Below, one piece after another: positions 15,448 through 23,481 of a DNA stretch of 49,692 nt (within the stretch, counting starts at the first letter, position 1; each line of letters starts with the position of its first letter). Origin of the DNA: Nocardia araoensis NBRC 100135 (lineage in GTDB: Bacteria > Actinomycetota > Actinomycetes > Mycobacteriales > Mycobacteriaceae); assembly GCF_000308435.1 (NCBI RefSeq), contig NZ_BAFR01000160.1, positions 1-49,692 of the forward strand, read 5' to 3'. The notes beneath the pieces were generated by a model. It was not told where the DNA came from. It saw only the letters and a program-made list of their open reading frames with translations, and did no database searches. The position numbers and the translations under genes were made by a program.

Positions 15448-18312
15448 TCAGTGACGGCGGCGCGACTTCGGGCCGCGGCGGCCCTTCGCCTCCGCGCGGG
15501 CGGCCTCGCGGCGCTCGCGACGGGTGGGCTGCGGCCCACCGTCCACGCCGTACTCCTCGGCGTCGCTGTGCACCGCGGCGCGGCCGCCCTCGTCGGGGCC
15601 GGAGTAGCTGAAACCGCGCGGGGCGGTGTCATCGATACCCCTGGCGCGCAGAGCCGCGGGGGCGGCGTGGCCGTTGGCGACCTGAGTCTCCTCGGTGGGC
15701 AGCGGACGCGGGGCGGTCATCGCTCCGACCGGCGAACGAAGGCCCTGGCCGACGGCGACGCCTTCCTGCTGCGGCTGCTGCACCTCGACCTGGAGGTTGA
15801 ACAGGAAGCCGACCGACTCCTCCTTGAGACCGTCGAGCATCGCGGTGAACATGTCGAAGCCCTCGCGCTGGTACTCCACCAGCGGGTCGCGCTGCGCCAT
15901 CGCGCGCAGGCCGATGCCCTCCTTGAGGTAGTCCATCTCGTAGAGATGCTCACGCCACTTGCGGTCGAGCACCGACAGCAGCACCTGTCGTTCCAGATTG
16001 CGCATGCTGCCCTCGCCGGCCAAGCCGTCGATCTCGGCCTCGCGGCGCTCGTAGGCGTCGTGCGCGTCGTCCAGCAGCGCCTCGAGCAACTCCTCGCGCG
16101 TGAGCTCGCCCGCCTCGCCGACCTCGGTCTCGCCGGTCAGGTCCCGGTAGTCCAGGCTCACCGGGTACAGCGTCTTCAGCGCCGTCCACAGCTTCTCCAG
16201 ATCCCAGTCCTCGACATAGCCCTCGGCGGTGGCGCCGTCCACGTAGGCGGTGATCACGTCGGTGATCATGCTCTGGACCTGGCCCTCCATGTCCTCGCCG
16301 CGCAGGATCCGATCGCGCTCGCCGTAGATGATGGTGCGCTGCTGGTTCATCACCTCGTCGTACTTGAGCACGTTCTTGCGGATCTCGAAGTTCTGCTGCT
16401 CGACCTGCGTCTGCGCGCTCTTGATGGCCTTGGAGACCATCTTCGCCTCGATCGGCACGTCGTCGGGCAGGTTCAGCCGCGTCATGATCGCTTCCAGCGC
16501 GGCGCCGTTGAACCGGCGCATCAGCTCGTCGCCCAGCGACAAGTAGAAGCGGGACTCACCCGGGTCGCCCTGTCGGCCGGAGCGGCCGCGCAGCTGGTTG
16601 TCGATGCGGCGCGACTCGTGCCGCTCGGTGCCCAGCACATAGAGGCCGCCCGCCTCGCGCACCAACTCGGCGTCCTCGGCGGTCTGAGCCTTGACCTGGT
16701 CCAGGGTGGGCAGCCAGGCGCGCTCGTACTCCTCCGGCGTCTCGACCGGGTCCAGCCCCTGTTTGCGCAGCAGGATGTCGGCGATGATGTCCGGGTTGCC
16801 GCCGAGCACGATGTCGGTACCGCGGCCTGCCATGTTCGTCGCGACGGTGACCGCTCCCGGCCGACCCGCCTCGGCGATGATCTCGGCTTCCTTCTCGTGG
16901 AACTTCGCGTTCAGCACGTTGTGCGGAATGCCGCGCTTGGTGAACTGCTTGGACAGGTACTCCGAGCGCTCGACGCTGGTGGTGCCGATCAGCACCGGCT
17001 GGCCGTTCTCGTGCCGCTCGGTGACGTCGTCGACCACGGCGGAGAACTTGGCCTCCTCCGTCTTGTAGATCAGGTCGGACTGGTCGGCGCGGATCATCGG
17101 CTTGTTGGTCGGGATGGGGACCACGCCCAGGTTGTAGATCTGGTGCAGCTCGGCGGCCTCGGTCTCGGCGGTACCGGTCATGCCGGACAGCTTGTCGTAG
17201 AGGCGGAAGTAGTTCTGCAGGGTGATGGTGGCCAGGGTCTGGTTCTCCGGCTGGATCTCCACCCCTTCCTTGGCCTCGATCGCCTGGTGCATGCCCTCGT
17301 TGTAGCGGCGCCCGACCAGGATGCGGCCGGTGAACTCGTCGACGATGATCACCTCGCCGTCGCGGACGATGTAATCCTTGTCGCGGGTGTAGAGCTCCTT
17401 GGCCTTGATGGCGTTGTTCAGGTAGCTCACCAGCGGCGAGTTGGCTGCCTCGTAGAGGTTGTCGATGCCGAGCTGGTCTTCGACGAACTCGACGCCCGCC
17501 TCGTGCACGCCGATCGTGCGCTTCTTGATGTCGACCTCGTAGTGCAGGTCCTTCTTCAGCAGCGGCGCGATCCGCGCGAACTCGGCGTACCACTTCGACG
17601 AGGCGTCGGCGGGCCCGGAGATGATCAGCGGGGTACGCGCCTCGTCGATGAGGATGGAGTCGACCTCGTCGACGATGGCGAAGTTGTGCCCGCGCTGCAC
17701 CAGGTCGTCCAGCGAGTGCGTCATGTTGTCGCGGAGGTAGTCGAAGCCGAACTCGTTGTTCGTGCCGTAGGTGATGTCGGCGGCGTAGGCCACCCGCCGC
17801 TGCGCGGGGCTCATGCCGGACAGGATCACGCCGACCTCGAGGCCGAGGAAGCGGTGCACGCGGCCCATCCACTCCGCGTCGCGCTTGGCCAGGTAGTCGT
17901 TCACCGTGACGACGTGCACACCGTCGCCGCTGATCGCGTTCAGGTAGGCGGGCAGCACACAGGTGAGGGTCTTGCCCTCACCGGTCTTCATCTCGGCGAT
18001 GTTGCCGGTGTGCAGCGCGGCGCCGCCCATGACCTGCACCTTGTAGTGCTTCTGGCTGAGCACCCGCCAGGACGCCTCCCGCGCGACCGCGAACGCCTCG
18101 GCCATCAGCTGGCCGAGCGGATCGGTCTCGCCGTCCTCGACCATCTCGGCGTACCGCTCGCGGAACTCGTCGGTTTTGGCGCGTAGCTCCGCGTCACTGA
18201 GGTCCTCGAACTCCGGTTCGAGGGCGAGAACCTGGTCGGCGAAATGCGAGAGCCGCTTGACCATGCGACCCTCACCAATCCGTAGCAACCTCGTCAGTGT
18301 CAGCGCAGGCAC
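15448..18312 (-). CDS. secA1: Preprotein translocase ATPase SecA1
   Basis: A 954-residue SecA, the motor that drives preproteins through SecYEG. Walker A is MKTGEGKT at about 108-115, Walker B/DEAD is VDEVDSILIDEA, and the helicase motif NMAGRGTDIVLGG and the arginine-finger region QLRGRSGRQGDPGESRFY follow. The C terminus is a variable linker and a basic tail (RRERREAARAEAKGRRG) without the zinc-binding CxC motif of E. coli SecA, as in mycobacterial SecA1. The GTG start at 18312 has AGAGGA upstream. In M. tuberculosis hpf lies next to secA1; here about 12 kb of other genes intervene. Confidence 0.97.
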   Translation of the reverse strand: MPALTLTRLLRIGEGRMVKRLSHFADQVLALEPEFEDLSDAELRAKTDEFRERYAEMVEDGETDPLGQLMAEAFAVAREASWRVLSQKHYKVQVMGGAALHTGNIAEMKTGEGKTLTCVLPAYLNAISGDGVHVVTVNDYLAKRDAEWMGRVHRFLGLEVGVILSGMSPAQRRVAYAADITYGTNNEFGFDYLRDNMTHSLDDLVQRGHNFAIVDEVDSILIDEARTPLIISGPADASSKWYAEFARIAPLLKKDLHYEVDIKKRTIGVHEAGVEFVEDQLGIDNLYEAANSPLVSYLNNAIKAKELYTRDKDYIVRDGEVIIVDEFTGRILVGRRYNEGMHQAIEAKEGVEIQPENQTLATITLQNYFRLYDKLSGMTGTAETEAAELHQIYNLGVVPIPTNKPMIRADQSDLIYKTEEAKFSAVVDDVTERHENGQPVLIGTTSVERSEYLSKQFTKRGIPHNVLNAKFHEKEAEIIAEAGRPGAVTVATNMAGRGTDIVLGGNPDIIADILLRKQGLDPVETPEEYERAWLPTLDQVKAQTAEDAELVREAGGLYVLGTERHESRRIDNQLRGRSGRQGDPGESRFYLSLGDELMRRFNGAALEAIMTRLNLPDDVPIEAKMVSKAIKSAQTQVEQQNFEIRKNVLKYDEVMNQQRTIIYGERDRILRGEDMEGQVQSMITDVITAYVDGATAEGYVEDWDLEKLWTALKTLYPVSLDYRDLTGETEVGEAGELTREELLEALLDDAHDAYERREAEIDGLAGEGSMRNLERQVLLSVLDRKWREHLYEMDYLKEGIGLRAMAQRDPLVEYQREGFDMFTAMLDGLKEESVGFLFNLQVEVQQPQQEGVAVGQGLRSPVGAMTAPRPLPTEETQVANGHAAPAALRARGIDDTAPRGFSYSGPDEGGRAAVHSDAEEYGVDGGPQPTRRERREAARAEAKGRRGPKSRRRH

Positions 18313-18635
18313 GGGTCTCGTCAGTCCTCTGGTCGGTGTGTCAAATCGTGTCGTCGGCCCCCGGGCCGGTGCGGCCCACGCGGTTGCGCGGAATCCGCTG
18401 CATGGCCCATGGTAATGGTCTGCTGGATGTACAGCGCCTGCGGCGCTGCGTGGGCCGTGTTGGCTCCTGTGATCGAATCGTCTCGCCGAACTCGAAGTCG
18501 ATCAGCGTGTCATGGAACCCCTGCGCGGAAAAACGTGTACCGAATTCATCAGAAATGCGACAACGGCCGGGCCAACGGTCGACGCGGCAGCACAATGAAG
18601 CGGGGGCGGCATCGGGAAAAGGAGTACCGGGCAGC
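18313..18635. other. Divergent intergenic region secA1 / acyltransferase
   Basis: This 323-base stretch must hold the promoters of secA1 and the lipid module. It contains dispersed repeat copy 3. A TTGACA hexamer is visible on the minus strand near 18340-18345, but without a well-spaced -10 element. No protein is recognisable. Confidence 0.5.
18432..18448 (+). repeat. Dispersed intergenic repeat, copy 3
   Basis: CAGCGCCTGCGGCGCTG, followed by CGTG as in copy 1. After that the similarity drops to scattered matches (GGCC, TTGGCTC). It lies between the divergent secA1 and acyltransferase genes. Confidence 0.7.
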
Positions 18636-20057
18636 GTGATCACGAGACTGACGCCGCAGGACACGGCCTACTACCGGCTCGAGTCGAGCAGCAATCCGAT
18701 CCATATCGGCTCTCTCGCGATCGTGCGGAACACCGAACCCGGTGACGGCTCGGGCGAACCGATCCTGGACTACGACCGGCTGGTCGATCTGGTCGAGAGC
18801 AGGCTCTCGCTGGTGCCGAGATACCGGCGCAAGGTGCGCGAGATCCCGCTGTCGCTCGGGCGGCCGGTCTGGGTCGAGGACAGCCGTTTCGACATCACCT
18901 ACCACATCCGGCGTTCGGCGCTGCCCGGTCCCGGCACCGACGAGCAACTGCACGACCTGGTCGCCCGCCTCGTCTCCCACCCGCTGGACCCGGCCCGGCC
19001 ACTGTGGGAGATGTACCTGATCGAACGGCTGTCCGACGGCCGCTGCGCCATCTTCACCAAGACGCATTCCGCCCTGGTGGACGGCGACACCGCGCTCGAG
19101 ATCGGCCACGTGATCCTCGACACCGGCCCCGCTCCCCGCGAACTGGCCTGCGACGACTGGATCGCGCCGCGCGAACCCGGCGAGATGGAACTGCTGGTGG
19201 GCGCGCTCGCCCATCTCGCCACCCAACCGCGCAAGGCCCTCGAGGTCGCCAGGGACGCGGGCGCGGGGGCATTCGCGGTACTCGGGACGGCGGGCAGGGC
19301 GGTCGAGTCGGTGGTCGGCGCGGTGCGCACCGCGACGACCGGCGCACCCGCGAGTCCCCTGAACACGCGCACCTCGCGGAACCGGCGCTTCGCCGTGGTG
19401 CGCACCGACCTGGCGGACTACCGCACGATCCGCAGGCGGTTCGGCTGCTCGACCAACGACGCCATCCTCGCCGTGGTCACCGGCGCCCTGCGCAACTGGC
19501 TGCTCTCGCGCGGGGAAGCGCTCACCGAGTCCACCACGCTGCGAGCCGTGGTGCCGATGTCGGTGTACGTCGAGGGAAACGACGGCGACCAGGCGCACTC
19601 GGCGAGCGAGGTGTCGTCGTTCCTGATCGATCTGCCGGTGGGCGAACCCAACCCGGTGATGCGGCTGTCGCACATCGCGCACGCCACCGAACTCAACGGA
19701 CGTCAGCGGCGCGGCGTCCGGGCGCGTACGCTCGTGCACCTGGCCGGTTTCGCTCCGGCCAGCCTGCATGCGATGAGTGTGCGTGCGGCGAGTACGTTCG
19801 CAGAACACACGTTCAATCTGGTGATCACCAACGCGCCGGGTCCGCAGGCGCCGATGTACATCGGCGGCGCGCGGATGCTGGAGATGTACCCGGTGTCGCC
19901 ACTGCTGCGCAATCAGGCGTCGAGTATCGGGATCACGTCCTACGACGGACGTGTCTTCTACGGTCTCAACGCCGATCGCGACGCGATGGCCGATATCGGC
20001 GTGCTCGCCACGGCGGTGCGCGATTCCATGGAGGAGATGCTCGGTGCCTGCGTCTGA
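18636..20057 (+). CDS. WS/DGAT-family O-acyltransferase with altered active site (Tgs3-like)
   Basis: A 473-residue member of the wax ester synthase/acyl-CoA:diacylglycerol acyltransferase family, which makes storage triacylglycerol or wax esters. Family segments are LTPQDTAYYRLE, HPLDPARPLWEMYLIERL, STNDAILAVVTGALR, and the C-terminal NAPGP...MYIGGARMLEMYP. The catalytic HHxxxDG motif reads HSALVDG, so its second His is Ser; activity may be lowered or the protein may have another role. The GTG start at 18636 fits the family N terminus; GGAG lies 12 bases upstream. The stop overlaps the next gene by 14 bases. In M. tuberculosis tgs3 sits in the same neighbourhood. Confidence 0.88.
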   Translation: MITRLTPQDTAYYRLESSSNPIHIGSLAIVRNTEPGDGSGEPILDYDRLVDLVESRLSLVPRYRRKVREIPLSLGRPVWVEDSRFDITYHIRRSALPGPGTDEQLHDLVARLVSHPLDPARPLWEMYLIERLSDGRCAIFTKTHSALVDGDTALEIGHVILDTGPAPRELACDDWIAPREPGEMELLVGALAHLATQPRKALEVARDAGAGAFAVLGTAGRAVESVVGAVRTATTGAPASPLNTRTSRNRRFAVVRTDLADYRTIRRRFGCSTNDAILAVVTGALRNWLLSRGEALTESTTLRAVVPMSVYVEGNDGDQAHSASEVSSFLIDLPVGEPNPVMRLSHIAHATELNGRQRRGVRARTLVHLAGFAPASLHAMSVRAASTFAEHTFNLVITNAPGPQAPMYIGGARMLEMYPVSPLLRNQASSIGITSYDGRVFYGLNADRDAMADIGVLATAVRDSMEEMLGACV

Positions 20058-20616
20058 TCAGAAGAAGCTGCGGGTCTACATCCCGGCTACGGTGCCGATG
20101 CTGCGCGAGCTGGTCGACAACCGGGAGCTGGCCCCCGTCGGCGGGACCGCGTTCGCGGTGACGCCCGCGCTGCGCGAGGCCTACGCCTCCGGCGACGACG
20201 AGGAGCTCGGCGAAGTCGCCATGAACGAGGCCGCGCGCGCCTCGCTGCGACTGCTCGCCGCCGAACGCGAGGCGATCGATTCGTCGGAGGAATCCGACGA
20301 CGAGGCCGCGCCGGTCGCCGGCGGCAGCCCGGTGTACCGCCGTGCGGTGATCGCCGCCGACGTGACCGGCGCGAAGCTGCGGCCCGATCTCGACGACGCG
20401 GTGGTCCGGCTGGCGGGTCCGATCGACTACCGGCAGATCGCCTCGGTGCACGTCGACCTTGCCGAGGCCGAACCGCAGGTGGCCAAGGCCGTCGACGTGG
20501 TGGACGCGGCGGATCTCGGCGACACCGACGCGGAGTTCGTCCTCGGCGACGCCGAAGACCATCAATTGGCCTGGTACGCGGCACAAGAGCTGCCGTTTCT
20601 GCTCGAGCTGCTCTGA
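20044..20616 (+). CDS. DUF6912-like protein (Rv3231c-like)
   Basis: A 190-residue soluble protein beginning, after the GTG, with KKLRVYIPATVPMLREL. It continues with an Ala/Glu-rich helical part and ends with DHQLAWYAAQELPFLLELL. This layout matches the actinobacterial family of M. tuberculosis Rv3231c, which lies beside the same reductase and desaturase genes; the DUF6912 name is from memory. No catalytic motif is evident. The overlap with the acyltransferase gene indicates coupled translation. Confidence 0.7.
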   Translation: MPASDQKKLRVYIPATVPMLRELVDNRELAPVGGTAFAVTPALREAYASGDDEELGEVAMNEAARASLRLLAAEREAIDSSEESDDEAAPVAGGSPVYRRAVIAADVTGAKLRPDLDDAVVRLAGPIDYRQIASVHVDLAEAEPQVAKAVDVVDAADLGDTDAEFVLGDAEDHQLAWYAAQELPFLLELL

Positions 20617-20653
20617 ATCGCGGCGGTCGGGCGCGCCACTGGCCCACCGCCAT

Positions 20654-20673
20654 AACCTACGATGCCGTAACCT
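20654..20673 (+). promoter_or_regulatory. Palindromic operator, type I (before the reductase gene)
   Basis: AACCTACG-ATGC-CGTAACCT contains the inverted repeat TACG-N4-CGTA. The same arms and spacing occur at 23445-23464 before the second desaturase gene. It lies about 70 bases upstream of the reductase start, a plausible TetR-type repressor site. Confidence 0.65.
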
Positions 20674-20742
20674 TGCTGGCGAGGCCTCCGATCGGAGCGA
20701 CGGCGGCCTGCGCATCCGACGACAGGGAGACCAACGGCAGCG

Positions 20743-21900
20743 ATGGGTTCGAAAATTGGGAGCTTCTCCGTGCGAAGCGTCCGCGCGTGGCTGGAGGCGC
20801 CAGCAGCGGGCGTCGCCGAGCGCGGCGGCAAGCTGAATGTGCTGCGCGGAGCCGTGGCACGGGTGACCACGCCGTTGCTGCCCGACGACTACCTGCACCT
20901 GGCCAACCCGCTGTGGTCGGCTCGCGAGCTGCGCGGGCGCATCGTCGAGGTACGCAAGGAGACCGCCGATTCCGCGACTCTGGTGATCCAGCCGGGATGG
21001 GGCTTCGACTTCAAATACCAGCCCGGACAGTACATCGGCATCGGCCTCCTGGTCGACGGCCGCTGGCATTGGCGCTCGTATTCGCTGACCTGTCCGCCGA
21101 ATTGGTCCGCCCCCGGCCACGGCGGCAAGCGCCTGATCTCCATCGCCGTGAAGGCGATGCCGGAGGGCTTCCTGTCCAGCCATCTGGTCAGCGGCGTTCC
21201 GGTCGGCACCATCGTCCGGCTGGCCGCGCCGCAGGGCGGCTTCGTGCTGCCGTCCCCGCCGCCGGAGAAGGTGCTGTTCCTCACCGCGGGCAGCGGCATC
21301 ACCCCCGTGATGTCGATGTTGCGCGCGATGGACCGCCGCGAGGTGTTCACCGACGTGGCGCACCTGCACTCGGCCCGCACCGCCGACGACGTGATGTTCG
21401 GCGCGGAACTGGCCGCGCTGCGCGAGGGCAATCCGAGCTTCGACACCCGGCTGCATCTCACCGCCGAGCGGGGCAAGTTCGCCCTCGCCGACCTCGACAC
21501 CGAGTTCCCGGATTGGCGCGAGCGCCAGACCTGGGCCTGCGGCCCGGCCGGGATGCTCGACGAGATCGAACACCATTGGCGCGACGCGGGCCTGTCGGAC
21601 CGGCTGCACGTGGAGCGCTTCGAGATCGAGCGTTCCTCGGCCGGCGAAGGCGGCACGGTCACCTTCGGCAAGACCGGTCGCACCGTCGCGGCCGACGGCG
21701 CGACCAGCCTGCTGGAGGCAGGCGAGTCGGCGGGCGTTCAGATGCCGTTCGGCTGCCGGATGGGCATCTGCCAGACCTGCGTGGTCACCTTGAGTTCCGG
21801 GCACGCGCGCGACCTGCGCAACGGTGAGGAGCGCCGCGAAGGCGACAAGGTGCAGACCTGCATCTCGGCGGCGGCGGGCGACTGCACTCTGGACGTGTAG
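20743..21900 (+). CDS. Ferredoxin-reductase-type electron donor for desaturase (Rv3230c-like)
   Basis: A 385-residue oxidoreductase with an FAD domain (HWRSYSLTCPP), an NAD(P) domain (LFLTAGSGITPVMSML) and a C-terminal plant-type 2Fe-2S domain with ligands Cys338, Cys343, Cys346 and Cys373. In mycobacteria the Rv3230c protein passes electrons from NADPH to the stearoyl-CoA desaturase DesA3. Here the first DesA3-type gene starts 45 bases downstream, so the same partnership is likely. A palindromic operator lies in front of the gene. Confidence 0.93.
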   Translation: MGSKIGSFSVRSVRAWLEAPAAGVAERGGKLNVLRGAVARVTTPLLPDDYLHLANPLWSARELRGRIVEVRKETADSATLVIQPGWGFDFKYQPGQYIGIGLLVDGRWHWRSYSLTCPPNWSAPGHGGKRLISIAVKAMPEGFLSSHLVSGVPVGTIVRLAAPQGGFVLPSPPPEKVLFLTAGSGITPVMSMLRAMDRREVFTDVAHLHSARTADDVMFGAELAALREGNPSFDTRLHLTAERGKFALADLDTEFPDWRERQTWACGPAGMLDEIEHHWRDAGLSDRLHVERFEIERSSAGEGGTVTFGKTGRTVAADGATSLLEAGESAGVQMPFGCRMGICQTCVVTLSSGHARDLRNGEERREGDKVQTCISAAAGDCTLDV

Positions 21901-21945
21901 TCCGGCAGGTACCCTCGAGGTGTATCGAGTAGGGAAAGGACCCCG

Positions 21946-23382
21946 GTGGCCATCACCGACATCAAGACATTCGCTCACCTCACGGCGACCGATATCGAGA
22001 CACTGGGGCAGGAACTCGATTCCATCCGGCGTTCGGTGGAACTGTCCCGTGGCGAGCGCGATGCGAAGTACATCCGGCGCGCGATCGCGGCGCAACGCGG
22101 TCTCGAGGTGGTCGCGAGGGCCGTGCTGTTCGGCAGCCGCAATCGCTGGGCCTGGCTGACCGGCACCGCGTTGCTTTCGGTTGCCAAGATCATCGAGAAC
22201 ATGGAGCTCGGGCACAACGTCAGCCACGGGCAGTGGGACTGGATGAACGACCCGGAGATCCACTCCAGCTCGTGGGAATGGGACATGACGGGCCCCTCCG
22301 CGCAGTGGCGGCGGGCGCACAACTACTCCCACCACACCTATACCAACGTCCTCGGCAAGGACGAGGACCTCGGGTTCGGCATCCTCCGGATGACGCGGGA
22401 CGAGCAGTGGCGGCCGATCCACCTGGTGCAGCCGCTGGCGAATCTGCTGCTGGCCGCGACCTTCGAGTGGGGCATCGCACTGCACGACTGGAGCATCGAG
22501 AAGGAGCTGTCGGGCACGCCGCGCTGGGATATCACCTCGGAGCCGAACATGGCGTTCGGGCGCAAGATCTGCCGTCAGGTGGCCAAGGACTTTCTCATCC
22601 ACCCCGCGCTCACCGGCCCGGCGTTCAAGCACACGCTGAAGGCCAACGCGGCGGCGAACCTGGTGCGCAACCTGTGGGCGTACGCGGTGATCTTCTGCGG
22701 CCACTTCCCCGACGGCGCGGAGAAGTTCACCGTCGAGCAGTTGGAGAACGAGACCAGCGGCGAATGGTACCTGCGCCAGATGCTCGGCAGCGCGAACTTC
22801 AAGGCGGGGCCCGCCATGGCGTTCATGAGCGGCAACCTCTGCTACCAGATCGAGCATCACCTGTTCCCCGATCTGCCGAGCAACCGGTATCGAGAGATCG
22901 CGGTGCGCGTCAGGGAGCTGTGCGACAAGTACGACCTGCCCTACACCACCGGCTCGCTGGGCAAGCAATATCTGCTGGCCTTCCGCACGATCCACAAGCT
23001 GGCGCTGCCGGACCGGTTCCTCAAGGCCACCGCCGACAACGCACCGGAGACCTCGTCCGAACGCAAGTTCGCCGGTGTCACGCTCCCGTCGCTCGGGACG
23101 GAGTCCACGCACTGGCTGCGCATCGATCCGGAGACCGGCAAGCGGCGCGGTCTGCGTTCGGCGCTGCACGAGGCGAAGATCGCGCTGCGCGACAAGGCGC
23201 GGCAGGAGAAGGAGATGCTCCGCGAGGCCAGAGCGGCCCTGCAGGAGAAGGCCGAACACGAGCGGCAGGTCCTGCGCGACGCCAAGGTCGCGCTTCAGGA
23301 AAGAGCCCGCCAGGAACAAGCGGCGTTGCGCGAGAAAGCCAAGCGGGACAGGCGTTTTCGCTTCCAGCGAAGGGCGCGCTAA
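21946..23382 (+). CDS. desA3: DesA3-type acyl-CoA desaturase with C-terminal 18-residue repeats
   Basis: A 478-residue membrane fatty acyl-CoA desaturase, expected to place a double bond at carbon 9 of stearoyl-CoA. The diiron His boxes are H90xxxH94 (GHNVSHGQ), H125xxxHH130 (HNYSHHTY) and QIEHHLF near residue 302. The GTG start follows GGGAAAGGA. The C terminus is about 50 residues longer than in the next gene and carries three tandem 18-residue repeats, highly charged and helical. An inverted repeat CTCGA-N6-TCGAG lies just before the ribosome-binding site. Confidence 0.93.
   Translation: MAITDIKTFAHLTATDIETLGQELDSIRRSVELSRGERDAKYIRRAIAAQRGLEVVARAVLFGSRNRWAWLTGTALLSVAKIIENMELGHNVSHGQWDWMNDPEIHSSSWEWDMTGPSAQWRRAHNYSHHTYTNVLGKDEDLGFGILRMTRDEQWRPIHLVQPLANLLLAATFEWGIALHDWSIEKELSGTPRWDITSEPNMAFGRKICRQVAKDFLIHPALTGPAFKHTLKANAAANLVRNLWAYAVIFCGHFPDGAEKFTVEQLENETSGEWYLRQMLGSANFKAGPAMAFMSGNLCYQIEHHLFPDLPSNRYREIAVRVRELCDKYDLPYTTGSLGKQYLLAFRTIHKLALPDRFLKATADNAPETSSERKFAGVTLPSLGTESTHWLRIDPETGKRRGLRSALHEAKIALRDKARQEKEMLREARAALQEKAEHERQVLRDAKVALQERARQEQAALREKAKRDRRFRFQRRAR
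23170..23331 (+). repeat. Three tandem 54-base (18-residue) repeats in a desaturase
   Basis: The units begin at 23170, 23224 and 23278 and encode EAKIALRDKARQEKEMLR, EARAALQEKAEHERQVLR and DAKVALQERARQEQAALR. A fourth partial unit starts EKAKRD. All three have the pattern [ED]A-x-x-AL, then a charged stretch, then LR. Eighteen residues equal five alpha-helical turns, so the face pattern repeats exactly, as in a single long helix or coiled coil. Confidence 0.9.
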
Positions 23383-23444
23383 CCTACCAGTCGAGCATCG
23401 GTATCGCAATAGGGTATTTGACACATCCCCCAGCCGCATCTCGC

Positions 23445-23464
23445 AACCTACGCTCTCGTAACTT
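23445..23464 (+). promoter_or_regulatory. Palindromic operator, type I (before second desaturase gene)
   Basis: AACCTACG-CTCT-CGTAACTT has the same arms and N4 spacing as the site at 20654-20673. It overlaps the type II site by 7 bases and ends 17 bases before the ATG. Confidence 0.65.
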
Positions 23465-23477
23465 ACGGTAAAGTAAC
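23458..23477 (+). promoter_or_regulatory. Palindromic operator, type II (before second desaturase gene)
   Basis: GTAACTTACGGTAAAGTAAC contains AACTTAC-N3-AAAGTAA, the same pattern as the perfect palindrome before the thiolase gene at 27141-27160. It lies 4 bases before the ATG, where a bound repressor would block transcription or elongation. Confidence 0.6.
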
Positions 23478-23481
23478 CCGT

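Noticed and set aside
15451..18186. Plus-strand open frame of 911 codons
   Set aside because: Exactly antisense to secA1, Val/Leu/Asp/His-rich shadow composition, no family pattern.
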